NCBI GenBank assembly: GCA_013373445.1
Contig: JABXHV010000025.1
Location: 80,126-120,567, forward strand
DNA length: 40,442 nucleotides
Reading direction: 5' to 3'
Origin: Paracoccaceae bacterium
Lineage (GTDB): Bacteria; Pseudomonadota; Alphaproteobacteria; Rhizobiales; Stappiaceae
In this document: positions 1 to 8,054 of the stretch, one piece after another
Layout of the letters: each line of letters starts with the position of its first letter
Numbering within the stretch: the first letter of the stretch is position 1
Translations under genes and position numbers: made by a program
The notes under the pieces: model-generated
Seen by the model: only the letters and a program-made list of their open reading frames with translations
Told to the model about the DNA's origin: nothing
Databases searched by the model: none

Positions 1-1
1 A

Positions 2-412
2 TTGCTATCCCCTTCTCCAGATTCGAGAATCCACTGGATGGAACCTTTTGGTTTCCATGATTACATAAGCTTGCAGATGCAGGCATTTTGCACAATCTCG
101 GACAGTGGCACGATCACGGAAGAAAGTGCGATTTTAGGATTTCCTGCTGTCACTCCGCGAAACGCCATCGAACGCCCGGAGGGCCTGGATCAAGGCAGTA
201 TCTTAATGACTGGGCTGGGGCCAGATGAGATTTTAAGTGCGGTTGAAGCCGTAACTGAGATGCGCGGATTGCCGACTGAAGAGGTGGATGAGACCACACT
301 TCCACTTGATTATCGAATTCAAAATACCTCTCAAAGGGTTGTTTCTTTGATTTTAAGTACGGCGAGGGTCTCAAATAGTTGGGATGGCATTCGCAAAAAC
401 GATTTGTCCTAA
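2..412 (+). CDS. wecB: UDP-N-acetylglucosamine 2-epimerase (WecB family), C-terminal fragment
   Basis: The gene enters from the left edge, so only about 136 C-terminal residues are visible. The segment SDSGTITEESAILGFPAVTP followed by ERPEG matches the conserved C-terminal nucleotide-binding region of non-hydrolysing UDP-GlcNAc 2-epimerases, which interconvert UDP-GlcNAc and UDP-ManNAc for surface polysaccharide synthesis in the cytoplasm. The true start lies outside the window; the TTG at position 2 is only the first possible codon. It is followed by relic sequence and an opposing acyltransferase, consistent with the edge of a polysaccharide locus. Family assignment is good; the exact substrate is inferred. 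Confidence 0.8.
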   Translation: MLSPSPDSRIHWMEPFGFHDYISLQMQAFCTISDSGTITEESAILGFPAVTPRNAIERPEGLDQGSILMTGLGPDEILSAVEAVTEMRGLPTEEVDETTLPLDYRIQNTSQRVVSLILSTARVSNSWDGIRKNDLS

Positions 413-475
413 ATCATTGCACCACGGATATTCGTTTGTTTGCCATTTTGAAGTCGGGTGATGAGGCTGAAGCCA

Positions 476-625
476 GCCTTCACCTGCCCTGCCTTCGGCG
501 ACGAAGATCTCTCAAAGCCTTATGTAACAACAGCCGCAACCGGTGTCGAAAAAACGAACGCCGGCAAAAGCTTCGCAATCAAGACAGGTCTCACAGGCAT
601 ACCGGAATACCGGGTGGCGCTGTGA
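476..625 (+). pseudogene. Relic of the 3' end of an SMP-30/gluconolactonase-like gene (copy 1)
   Basis: A 49-codon reading frame with no start and no upstream body reads TCPAFGDEDLSKPYVTTA, then FAIKTGLTGIPEYRVAL and a stop. This resembles the C-terminal beta-propeller strand and tail of SMP-30/regucalcin-type lactonases (typical pattern: CxFGGxDL...LYVTTA...TGLPE). Nothing recognisable of the rest of that gene precedes it, so it is a remnant. A second copy of its last codons lies beyond the acyltransferase at 2813-2851. The family call rests on motif memory and is moderate. Confidence 0.45.
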
Positions 626-628
626 GTA
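602..628 (+). repeat. Direct repeat, copy 1, bracketing the acyltransferase gene
   Basis: CCGGAATACCGGGTGG is identical at 602-617 and 2828-2843, and the similarity continues through the stop codon (TGTGAGT in both) and more loosely into the following bases. The two copies lie in the same orientation on either side of the acyltransferase gene. Both encode the tail PEYRVxL of an SMP-30-like protein. Confidence 0.7.
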
Positions 629-649
629 GGGAACGTCTCGATTTCTTTC

Positions 650-2596
650 CTAATGGCTCTTGAGTATCTCTTTGTAAAGATTCCGATGTTGCCCAAGGAA
701 TTCTGACCCATCATAGGACAAGTGTATTCTATCATTGTAGAGCAGCTTTTCTCCGTCGGTAACGGAGCAAGTTTCGGTATCGCAAAAGGTTTCATCTAAC
801 CACAAAATACTGATTTCATCTTCTAAGGACTGAAAAATTTCATTTATCTCCTTTTGGAAGCTTTCCGCATCTAACCGTTGAATGGTGCATTCTGAAATCG
901 GTGACCCAAACATAACTGACCTAAAATAACATATGCCGATATCTCGACCATCTATTGGTGGTGGGGTGATCAAGACTGGAACTAGATTGTTTTCACGAAG
1001 CCAGGTAACCGTATTTTTTAATTCTGTACTTAGTAATAGAAGGCTTGACGCAACCGTTTCCTCTTTCTCTGTCAGCGCCAAACTTGGGCTGTTCCAGCGA
1101 TTGAAGATGGAAACCAAGGCGACATATTTTATCGATGGTGTCTGGGTGAGCCAACGTTGAACACGCTTGTTGAAGTCATTGCAGCCTTTGGCATGAATTC
1201 GGTCGGCAATGTTGGTGCCTATTGCCGCGTAGCCAATTATAGGACTGCAGTTTGTCCGTGTGAGCTGAACAATACTTGCATTCGGATCGGATTTCTTGAC
1301 AGCTAGTGCTGTGTGCATCGCCAGCGAATCTCCCCAAACTGCAACGAGCGGGGTCGGTTCGGTCATGCATATTTCGGGCACAGGATTGGTTTGGTCACAG
1401 CTACCTGATAGGCCGAGATTCATCGAAAGTTTGGCATCAAGCTCGCTTATTTCCGGCGGCCGAAACGGAAGCGTCGAGCGTCCCTGAATTTTTGTAAACC
1501 GTGCGCCTGCGATTAGCACAGCAAAACAGATAAAGAGAGTTGCAAGAATTGTTAGACTTCCTCGTGTGCTGCGCCATTTTCGTCGAATAGGTTGTTCAAT
1601 GAATGAGTAGCTTCCGTATGCGAGTGCGCCAGTGATGACGATGAGGAATAGGTAGGCGATGGCGTTAAGATTTTCTTCACCGAAACGGAACCGGGCGAAA
1701 ACGAAAACAGGTTGATGCCACAGATACATGCTATAGCTGATAAGCCCCACCACAACGAGCGGCTTAAATGAAAGCACTCGTCCGACAAGAGTGTTTCGAT
1801 TGCCAAATGCAATCACCAGGGCAGTTCCGACGACTGGCAAGAGTGTCCAGAGTCCCGGATAGGTAAAACGACTATCGACAAAATTGATACTGAATAAAAT
1901 CGTGACTAGGCCAACTGCTGAGAGCGAGTTGTTCCAGCGTTCTTTGAAGCAGACCTCTTTTTTTACAGCGATTGCAAGAAGAGATCCGACGATGAGCTCC
2001 CACGCACGCGAAAACGGTGAAAAATAATTCACGTTTGGTGTATTGGGTCCAAGAAGTTGCGCTGTTGCGAGACTGGCCACCGCTGCTCCGAAAAGTATCG
2101 GAACGAGTAGGCGCGGGGCGAACTTCCAGCTCAAATAAAGGATTGGGGGAAAGACCAAATAGAATTGTTCCTCGATTGCGAGGCTCCAAGTGTGTAGGAG
2201 AGGTCTTAGGTGCTGAGCAGTATCAAAGTAGCCATTTCCATCCATGAAGAAGAAATTTGAGATAAATAAATTGACGGCAACAACGCTGCGTGAAAATTCA
2301 CGCAATTGAATTGATGGCATCCAGAGATAGCCAAAGATAAAACAGGCAGCAATTACTAGGAATAATGCCGGTAAAATGCGCCGCATTCGACGGTCATAGA
2401 ATCGCAAGAGTGAAAAGCGTTGGGTATCAAGGTCTGTAAGCAGGATGCTTGTGATCAGGAAGCCACTGATCACGAAGAATATATCAACGCCAATAAAACC
2501 GCCTTTGAATAAATCAAAGCCTGCATGATTGAAGACAACAGGAAGGACCGCGATCGCTCGCAGCCCGTCAATTTCTCTTCGGTAGTCGATTGCCAT
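650..2596 (-). CDS. Membrane acyltransferase with C-terminal SGNH domain (OafA/YrhL type)
   Basis: A 648-residue protein. The N-terminal ~370 residues form an acyltransferase-3 membrane domain with about ten hydrophobic segments, starting YRREIDGLRAIAVLPVVFNH, which contains the conserved catalytic-type His and the RxxR-like region (YDRRMRRILPA). The C-terminal part is an SGNH hydrolase-like domain with GDS near residues 421-423 and a late DRIH motif. Such proteins O-acetylate surface glycans (LPS O-antigen, exopolysaccharide), the SGNH domain acting in the periplasm. The start ATG at 2596 begins the conserved domain directly. Local DNA is visibly more AT-rich than the neighbouring core genes and is bracketed by a duplicated sequence, suggesting acquisition by transfer. 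The adjacent epimerase supports a role in polysaccharide decoration. Confidence 0.9.
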   Translation of the reverse strand: MAIDYRREIDGLRAIAVLPVVFNHAGFDLFKGGFIGVDIFFVISGFLITSILLTDLDTQRFSLLRFYDRRMRRILPALFLVIAACFIFGYLWMPSIQLREFSRSVVAVNLFISNFFFMDGNGYFDTAQHLRPLLHTWSLAIEEQFYLVFPPILYLSWKFAPRLLVPILFGAAVASLATAQLLGPNTPNVNYFSPFSRAWELIVGSLLAIAVKKEVCFKERWNNSLSAVGLVTILFSINFVDSRFTYPGLWTLLPVVGTALVIAFGNRNTLVGRVLSFKPLVVVGLISYSMYLWHQPVFVFARFRFGEENLNAIAYLFLIVITGALAYGSYSFIEQPIRRKWRSTRGSLTILATLFICFAVLIAGARFTKIQGRSTLPFRPPEISELDAKLSMNLGLSGSCDQTNPVPEICMTEPTPLVAVWGDSLAMHTALAVKKSDPNASIVQLTRTNCSPIIGYAAIGTNIADRIHAKGCNDFNKRVQRWLTQTPSIKYVALVSIFNRWNSPSLALTEKEETVASSLLLLSTELKNTVTWLRENNLVPVLITPPPIDGRDIGICYFRSVMFGSPISECTIQRLDAESFQKEINEIFQSLEDEISILWLDETFCDTETCSVTDGEKLLYNDRIHLSYDGSEFLGQHRNLYKEILKSH

Positions 2597-2812
2597 TTTA
2601 CCCCTGAATGCTGGAAATATTAATCTTTGATAGAACTGTTTTTTTGAGTTAACGGCAGTAGCTATAACCGAAGTTGTTTATCCGTTGAAATTAAAATCGG
2701 CAGATCATTTCCCGTTGTAAAATTACAATCGCATATTTGGCAGTGCCAAATAGCATCTTTGGGTTCCCGCGTTTTATTCATGTATTTGCTCGTATGGAGC
2801 TCTGAATCGTAG

Positions 2813-2851
2813 CGCCCTGAAGGCTTGCCGGAATACCGGGTGGACCTGTGA
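2813..2851 (+). pseudogene. Second, shorter relic of the same SMP-30-like 3' end (copy 2)
   Basis: The codons read RPEGLPEYRVDL followed by a stop, matching the tail of copy 1 (GIPEYRVAL). A stop codon precedes it in frame, so only the last dozen codons survive. It faces the convergent putA relic at 2880-3411. The copies differ at several bases, so the duplication is not recent or the copies come from two paralogues. Confidence 0.4.
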
Positions 2852-2879
2852 GTGGGAGCGCCCTCCAACAGCGCCCCGA

Positions 2880-3411
2880 TTTCGCACCACCCAGAAGGGC
2901 AGGTTGCTGCCGGCAGCTGTCTTATCGACGCAGATGTGGCGTTCGCCTTTGACGAGCGGTGTATGAGGCATCTCGCAGAACAAAGGAACGATTGGTCCTG
3001 AACGCTCGCTCAAGGCATCTTCATACGCCTTGAAGGTCGTCACATGAAGCAAGGGACCAAAGATTTACGTCCGCAGATCCGCAGTGCCGGACGCTTTGGT
3101 CATCGCCGGCGGGATGAAATGGCCCGCGGAAAGTTCCATGGGCTAATGCAGGTAAAAAGGTCCGCTGGCGGCGCAACGCAGTTGTTGGCTGCATAATTGT
3201 GCAGGAAGTCGACTGCGTCGCGAAGCTCCGCCACCGAACCCAGAGGCAGTTTACGAGCCTCCCTTGACAGGATGGCGAAGAGCTTGCCGTAGTTTTCCTC
3301 GTAAATGTCAGCCGCCGAGTTTAGAAGACGCGAACGTTCTTTTGAAAGTGCGTCACAAGGGCGCCTCGTCGGACAACGCGGTTCAATATCTGTGCGGCTC
3401 GCGGCTACCAC
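2880..3411 (-). pseudogene. putA: Relic of putA (proline dehydrogenase / P5C dehydrogenase), internally deleted
   Basis: Reading the minus strand in changing frames gives pieces of the aldehyde dehydrogenase half of PutA in order: AADIYEENYGKLFAILSREA, VAELRDAVDFLHNYA, DLFTCISPWNFPRAI; then, after a jump, HFIPPAMTKASGTADL, a stop, IFGPLLHVTTFKA; then, after another jump, SERSGPIVPLF and ICVDKTAAGSNLP, the usual PutA C-terminal signature. Several hundred codons are missing, frames shift and a stop intervenes, so the gene is dead. No N-terminal proline dehydrogenase half was found upstream. Intact PutA oxidises proline to glutamate. The assignment relies on several separate motifs in the correct order. 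Confidence 0.6.
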
Positions 3412-3641
3412 CGTACCAGGGCTGTTGCTTTACTGATAGGAGCTTTCGCTTCTGGCGCCCTTGGGCCCGCCCGCAGCGGTTCGGCAGCGGATGTTGCTCT
3501 GGAAAGGCGTGCGTTCCGCATCGATCTGCTCGATGGTCGGAACATCGCGCAGGTAAAAGCTCTTGGAGTTAATCCGTTCCGATTGCAACAGGTTCGGGGG
3601 GGCGGGATCATCCTGTTTTTAGTGGGTTTTGGCATTGGCCT
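3412..3641. other. Unassigned relic-like stretch between the putA and IS3 relics
   Basis: No convincing gene. A minus-strand reading contains a plausible peptide (SFYLRDVPTIEQIDAERTPF) but it has no start or recognisable family. A plus-strand frame is also open without a start codon. The stretch is best regarded as scrambled sequence left by mobile-element activity. Confidence 0.3.
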
Positions 3642-4257
3642 TCAGGTGGCTGTTTTCAGTTTCATAGCAGGCGTAAGACCGCCGATGGCCATATCGGGCC
3701 CGCTCATTGTCGTATGTCCATAGCCAGCGTGTGGCGTAGTCCTGTGTTTCCTCGATCGTTTCGAATATATTGTTCGGGCGGTTCGGTTGTAGCGTTCGAC
3801 ATAGGCGTTCTGCTGCGCGGTTTGCCAGGCTGGAGTACTCCAAGCCGATCTCACGCCTTGAAGCCCATGTTTGCACGTCGGCGCTGACGTTTTCCAGGCC
3901 ATTGTTTACCCAGATGTTCAACGGCCGGCACTGCCATTTGATGACCTGCTCCAGAGTGCCGACAACCCAAAAGGCTGGAATAGAATTGGCCACTTCAACG
4001 TCCAGGCCCTTACGGTTGGAGCCATCCAGCACGTTCAACGTCCTGGAGCTGCGCCCGTCGGCCAACTGATCCGACATGAAGTCCATAGACCAGGTCATGT
4101 TGGAGCCAGCCGGATCAGCCAACGGTTCCGGTCTTTCCCGAACCAGACGCTTCTTCGGCTTGACGCGCAGGTTCAGTTCTCGCGAACGATAGATCCGCCG
4201 GACGCGCTTTTGGTTCCATGCAAAGCCATTGACATTGCGCAAATAAAGGAAACACAA
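3642..4257 (-). pseudogene. IS3-family transposase OrfB relic, multiply frameshifted
   Basis: The minus strand encodes an IS3-type DDE integrase in two alternating frames: KRVRRIYRSRELNLRVKPKK, WSMDFMSDQLADGRSSRTLN and EQVIKW in one frame; QQNAYVERYNRTAR in the next; IFETIEETQDYATRWLWTY back in the first; then PDMAIGGLTPAMKL in the second. At least three frameshifts are therefore needed. The first catalytic Asp (SMDF) is present, the second is lost (VNNG where the family has DNG), and the Glu (YVERYN) is out of frame. It cannot be active. The family is clear; the subgroup was not determined. Confidence 0.8.
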
Positions 4258-4309
4258 GCCGCAGCCACAGGTTTGGTTAGTTGCCGTCAGCCGGACTAGC
4301 CAGTCCGCG

Positions 4310-4586
4310 ATCTCGGCATTCTCGCCGCCAGTTTGTACTCATAGCGACATCAGCTTTCGTTGATCTGGAAAGTGCGGCAGGTAAGAGCAATGCTGACAAC
4401 ACGCAGATGGATTGCATCCATACCACCATACTTGGACCGCCAGTTGTAGTACGTCGCCTTACTAGTCCCGTGTTCCAGGTAAAAGTCAGCGACCGGCACA
4501 CCGCTCTCATTCTTCGGGAAAATGATTCACTGGATCATCTTCTGATCCTCATAATTGCTTCAAAATTGCCAGGATCTGACTTTCCA
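4310..4586 (-). pseudogene. IS3-family OrfA relic
   Basis: Minus-strand pieces match the small helix-turn-helix OrfA of IS3 elements: MESQILAILKQ begins at 4586, a stop and an unmatched stretch of about 40 bases follow, then ESGVPVADFYLEHGTSKATY and YNWRSKYGGMDA. It lies directly upstream of the OrfB relic in the expected order. The break after the eleventh codon and later frame loss show it is dead. Terminal inverted repeats were not found. Confidence 0.6.
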
Positions 4587-4693
4587 TAAATCTCGATTTA
4601 TGCATGTCCTTCGCCCAGCATCTCAAAGGCCGCAGAAGTCAATTTTCAACCCAGTAACTTTTGGGGCTGATTACCTAAGGCTTTGCCAGAAAC

Positions 4694-4725
4694 AAAAAAC
4701 GCAAGCCCAAGGGCCTGCGTTTTTT
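4694..4725 (-). terminator. Rho-independent terminator of the trcR-like gene
   Basis: The stem pairs ACGCAAGCCC with GGGCCTGCGT (one bulge), flanked by A and T runs, so it reads as a terminator on the minus strand 22 bases beyond the stop of the DUF1013 gene. The symmetric runs could make it work in both directions. Confidence 0.8.
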
Positions 4726-4747
4726 AATCTCATCTGACGTTCAAAAG

Positions 4748-5473
4748 TCAGTCTTCGTCTTCTTCAGTCGATTCACTCTTGAGAGAATTCAGTTTGGCAA
4801 AGACCGCATCTGCGTCGATTTCCTCTTCCTCTTCCTTCTTCTCAGGTGCCGGAGTGCTGAAGGAGAAAGCAGCTGCAAGTGCTTCTTCGCTCGTGGTGTC
4901 ATCGACTGGAGAAAGCATTTCCTCACGGTTGATCACCTGATGCGGAGACGCCTTGGCAGCCTTTTCGACTTCCATATCCAGCTCCAACTGGCCACACAGG
5001 CCGAGCGTTACGGGATCAGAAGGCGTGAGGTTGGACGAATTCCAATGGGTCCGATCACGGATCGCAGCAATTGTCGGTTTGGTTGTACCAACCAGACGGA
5101 TGATCTGCGTATCTTTGAGCTCAGGATGGTTACGCACCAGCCACAAAATCGCATTCGGACGATCCTGACGACGCGACACCGGCGTGTAACGCGGCCCCTT
5201 ACGCTTGCTTGTCTCGGGCACGCCGACGCGCGATCCTTGCAAGGTCAGCTGATAGTTAGGGTCGTTCTGAGCTTTCTCCAGCTCATCACGGTTGATTTGT
5301 CCTGTAAGAACCGGGTCCAAACCTTTAATGCCCTGAGCAGCTTCACCATCAGCAATTGCTTTCACCTCAAGGGGGTGCAACTTACAAAAGTTGGCAATCT
5401 GGGTAAAGCTGAGCGCCGTATTGTCTACGAGCCAGACAGCCGTCGCCTTTGGCATAAGTGGCGTATTCGCCAT
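4748..5473 (-). CDS. trcR: DUF1013 protein, TrcR-type cell-cycle transcriptional regulator
   Basis: A 241-residue protein of the alphaproteobacterial DUF1013 family, for which the name 'cell cycle transcriptional regulator TrcR' is in use. Two internally similar helix-turn-helix-like segments are visible: TAVWLVDNTALSFTQIANFC (about residues 11-45) and AILWLVRNHPELKDTQIIRL (about 103-140). The tail from about 208 is very acidic (EKKEEEEEIDADAVF). The start is well supported by GGAGGA nine bases upstream. It is a single gene with its own terminator. It is probably a DNA- or RNA polymerase-associated regulator in the cytoplasm; the mechanism is inferred from family naming only. The symbol is less certain than the family. 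Confidence 0.85.
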   Translation of the reverse strand: MANTPLMPKATAVWLVDNTALSFTQIANFCKLHPLEVKAIADGEAAQGIKGLDPVLTGQINRDELEKAQNDPNYQLTLQGSRVGVPETSKRKGPRYTPVSRRQDRPNAILWLVRNHPELKDTQIIRLVGTTKPTIAAIRDRTHWNSSNLTPSDPVTLGLCGQLELDMEVEKAAKASPHQVINREEMLSPVDDTTSEEALAAAFSFSTPAPEKKEEEEEIDADAVFAKLNSLKSESTEEDED

Positions 5474-5643
5474 TGGTCACATTCCTCCAGTCGGCTTCCT
5501 CACCCGGCAGGGTGAAAAAGCAAGATTCCATTCAAGATTAATGGGAAGTGACGGGAATATACGTCTTTCGCCACAAAAACGCAAATCGAAACACAAGCCC
5601 TTCCAGGAGCCCGTTTAGAGAGCTGAAAATCTCTCAGACAGAA

Positions 5644-6645
5644 TCAAACCAATGTAAGAACAATCTTTCCGATATGCCCCGACGTCTCCATTCTGCGATG
5701 AGCATCAGCGGCCTGATCGAGTGGGAAACTTGAGTCTATGATCGGCTTTACAGTCCCATTCTCCAGCAAAGGCAAAACGTGTTCTTCGAGTTGCGCAGCG
5801 ATGGCAGTCTTGAACGCATCATCACGCGGACGGAGCGTTGAACCTGTATGTGTAAGCCGTTTCATCATAAGTCGAGAGAAATTCACCTCTTCCGACAATC
5901 CACTTAAGGTCGCTATCTGACAGATGCGTCCTTCAACCGCAGCAACCTTCCAGTTCTTTTCCACGTAGTCACCACCAACCATGTCCAAGATAACATCGAT
6001 ACCGTGCTTGTCGGTGATCTCCAGGAACTTGGCCACAAAGTCTTCCTGATTGTAATTTACCACATGGTCCGCGCCCAGCGCACGAACAGCTTCAGCTTTT
6101 TCTTCTGAACCAACCGTCGTGAAAACCTCTGCGCCAAATGCCTTTGCCAGCTGAATAGAGGTCGTGCCGATACCTGAAGACCCGCCATGGACTAGAAAGC
6201 GTTCGCCTTTCTTCAGACCAACCCGATCAAACACATTCGACCAGACAGTAAAGAATGTTTCCGGAATGGCAGCAGCTTCGATCAGCGACAAGCCTTTGGG
6301 AACAGGCAAGGCGTGGCCCTCATGAACCTTACAATACTCCGCATAGCCACCACCTGGCACCAACGCCATGACCTGATCACCCACTTCATAGCGTGACGCA
6401 GAAGTGCCTTTATCAACGACAACGCCGCTGACTTCCAATCCAGGCAGATCGGACGCATCCTTGGGAGCGGGATAAAGCCCAAGCCTTTGCATGACATCGG
6501 GACGATTGATCCCCGCGGCAGACACCTTGATGAGAATTTCAGTCCCCAGGGGAACGGGTCTATGGCGTTCGGCAACGGCCAGGACATCCGGGCCACCGGC
6601 TGCAGAAATTTCAACACAGCGCATCATGTCGGGCAGGTTTTTCAT
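5644..6645 (-). CDS. NAD(P)H:quinone oxidoreductase, PIG3-like MDR family
   Basis: A zinc-free medium-chain dehydrogenase/reductase of 333 residues. It opens with a GroES-like domain (MRCVEISAAGGPDVLAVAER, AAGINRPDVMQRLG) followed by a Rossmann fold with the nucleotide motif VHGGSSGIGTTSIQLAKAFG. PIG3-type enzymes reduce quinones with NADPH in the cytoplasm. The ATG at 6645 is preferred because GGAG lies eight bases upstream; the ORF extends in frame to 6690 but without a better ribosome site, and 333 residues fits the family. It stands alone, divergent from the region with the sRNA candidate. Confidence 0.88.
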   Translation of the reverse strand: MKNLPDMMRCVEISAAGGPDVLAVAERHRPVPLGTEILIKVSAAGINRPDVMQRLGLYPAPKDASDLPGLEVSGVVVDKGTSASRYEVGDQVMALVPGGGYAEYCKVHEGHALPVPKGLSLIEAAAIPETFFTVWSNVFDRVGLKKGERFLVHGGSSGIGTTSIQLAKAFGAEVFTTVGSEEKAEAVRALGADHVVNYNQEDFVAKFLEITDKHGIDVILDMVGGDYVEKNWKVAAVEGRICQIATLSGLSEEVNFSRLMMKRLTHTGSTLRPRDDAFKTAIAAQLEEHVLPLLENGTVKPIIDSSFPLDQAADAHRRMETSGHIGKIVLTLV

Positions 6646-6690
6646 ATCCATTTCTCCATTGGCTTCCCTATCGTCTACCCCTCCGCTCAC

Positions 6691-7084
6691 AAACTGGCAA
6701 TCTTATGTGAGAAACTTATGTCCCAAACCGGAACGCCAGACTGTCCCAGATCAGGACAGGGCCCGAATCGGGTCACGCGACTCACCCGGCAGCGCCACAA
6801 CGAAGTCCGCACAAGGCAGCAAACAAGAAGATGAAGAATACTTGATACGGACCAAAATTGAGACGCTAGCCCTTCTCTTTAAATCGTCGGAAGGACTGAA
6901 ACGAAAGAACTGCCCAAACGGAAGGATTCATACGAAAAGTAAAAAGGGGTGGAAATTCAAAAAATAGATTAAACTGATGTATTTATCTATCAGTTACGCC
7001 TAAATACGTATAATATATAGCAAATTTACATCAATATACTTTACGGTTTACTTTTCATTAACATTTACAGATTATAAATGACAC
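6691..7084. other. Intergenic region, no gene seen
   Basis: About 390 bases. Positions 6720-6960 show no coding pattern beyond a chance ORF overlapping the oxidoreductase on the other strand. From about 6960 to 7080 the DNA is strongly AT-rich and probably carries the promoter of the downstream sRNA candidate; TATAAA at 7073-7078 is a possible -10 box. Confidence 0.4.
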
Positions 7085-7177
7085 ATCCAGACATCTGGAT
7101 CAGGAGTGGTTTTTACCACTCTGTTTGACGCCTCCCTGTTAATGACTCCGAGCCGCATTCGTGCGGCTCTTTTTTTT
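7085..7177 (+). ncRNA. Candidate trans-acting small RNA, resembling the mmgR/suhB (alpha-r8) type
   Basis: The plus strand carries, in order, a 6-bp hairpin (ATCCAG/CTGGAT, 7085-7100), a 7-bp hairpin (GAGTGGT-TTTT-ACCACTC, 7104-7121), an unpaired stretch TTTGACGCCTCCCTGTTAA, and a perfect intrinsic terminator (GAGCCGCA-TTCG-TGCGGCTC plus eight T, 7150-7177). No plus-strand gene lies upstream, so the terminator must end an untranslated transcript. The unpaired CCTCCC is complementary to Shine-Dalgarno sequences, as in the alphaproteobacterial sRNA MmgR (Rfam suhB). The match to that family is from memory; the RNA structure itself is plain. The exact 5' end is unknown. Confidence 0.6.
7150..7177 (+). 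terminator. Strong orphan intrinsic terminator
   Basis: An 8-bp GC-rich stem with a TTCG tetraloop followed by eight T on the plus strand. The nearest upstream plus-strand gene is far away, which is the main argument for an sRNA here. Confidence 0.9.
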
Positions 7178-7356
7178 CGCCCTACAAGCAGTTACCATAG
7201 ACCTCGGGTTCCATGCACAATCGCATAATCGGCTAAACTGGCACGACCGTTGCTTTGTACATTGGCGACACTGCCGACCAGCCCAACTCGCATTCAGTTG
7301 CGATCAAGGGGCTGGAGACAGGCAGAACCCAAAGTTTATGAGTAGGTAGTGAGCGA

Positions 7357-7890
7357 ATGACCGAGAAAAAGACCGAAAACACGCAACCAGTTGCCCCGGT
7401 TCAGCTCGCCAACGTGCTTGTTTCCTCAGACAACTTCCAGGCACTCTTTCAGGAAGGCATGGCCTTGGTTGAGGAAACCGCTCTCTATCTTGACGGAGAT
7501 GGACGCAGCGAAGCTAAGCACCTGCAACGCCCGGCGTCGCTCGCCTATGCAACTGAGTCCATGCGGTTGACCACTCGTTTGATGCAACTCGCCTCTTGGC
7601 TCCTGCTACAGCGCGCTGTCAATGAAGGCGAAATGTCGAAAGAACAGGCCGGTTCTGAAAAGAACAAGGTGCGTGTTGAGAAACTATCCAGCGCAACAGG
7701 TGGGACAGCTTGGAACGATCTTCCGGATGGCTTGAAAGAGCTTATTTCCCGTTCAATCAGGCTCCAGGAACGTGTCGTGCACCTTGATCAGATGCTCTAT
7801 CGCCCAACCGGCGAAGCTGACAATGCTGAAGACAACCCAGTTGCTGCACAGCTCAACCAGCTTCATGCAGCCTTTGGCGGCCTAGGCTGA
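7357..7890 (+). CDS. rcdA: RcdA (DUF1465), regulator of CtrA degradation
   Basis: A 177-residue, mostly helical protein of the DUF1465 family, to which Caulobacter RcdA belongs. RcdA is a cytoplasmic adaptor which, with CpdR and PopA, delivers CtrA and other substrates to the ClpXP protease at the cell pole. Visible family features are the helical core (FQEGMALVEETALYLDGDGR, SMRLTTRLMQLASWLLLQRA) and a flexible acidic C-terminus (GEADNAEDNPVA) of the kind used for substrate contact. The ATG at 7357 has only a weak ribosome site. It is followed by its own terminator. CpdR, its pathway partner, lies about 23 kb away in this window. Confidence 0.82.
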   Translation: MTEKKTENTQPVAPVQLANVLVSSDNFQALFQEGMALVEETALYLDGDGRSEAKHLQRPASLAYATESMRLTTRLMQLASWLLLQRAVNEGEMSKEQAGSEKNKVRVEKLSSATGGTAWNDLPDGLKELISRSIRLQERVVHLDQMLYRPTGEADNAEDNPVAAQLNQLHAAFGGLG

Positions 7891-7922
7891 TTTGCTGTTA
7901 TCAAGGTATCCGAGCTGATTCC

Positions 7923-7954
7923 AAAAAAAGCCGCCTTTCGAGGCGGCTTTTTTC
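7923..7954 (+). terminator. Intrinsic terminator after rcdA (bidirectional)
   Basis: AAAAAAGCCGCC pairs with GGCGGCTTTTTT around a short loop 33 bases past the rcdA stop. Confidence 0.85.
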
Positions 7955-7961
7955 TTTTGCC

Positions 7962-7986
7962 CTGCTCTCCTAAGCGAGGAGAGCAG
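7962..7986. repeat. 10-bp perfect inverted repeat between two terminators
   Basis: CTGCTCTCCT and AGGAGAGCAG flank a five-base loop. It lacks a T run and sits between the rcdA and rpmE terminators, so it may reinforce transcription insulation between convergent genes. Confidence 0.6.
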
Positions 7987-7999
7987 TAAAAACGGCAAC

Positions 8000-8032
8000 A
8001 AAAAAAGCCCGGTCATACGACCGGGCTTTTTT
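8000..8032 (-). terminator. Intrinsic terminator of rpmE
   Basis: GCCCGGTC and GACCGGGC form a perfect 8-bp stem with A and T runs on both sides, 22 bases beyond the rpmE stop on the minus strand. Confidence 0.85.
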
Positions 8033-8054
8033 AAACACTGAGAGGCTGTTGGTA

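Noticed and set aside
602-2854. The direct repeats as transposon target-site duplications
   Set aside because: They are too long and too diverged, and both are coding tails of a lactonase-like gene; no terminal inverted repeats or transposase flank the acyltransferase.
4940-5515. Plus-strand ORF of 191 codons opposite the DUF1013 gene
   Set aside because: It lies wholly antisense to a well-supported gene with a strong ribosome site and has no family features.
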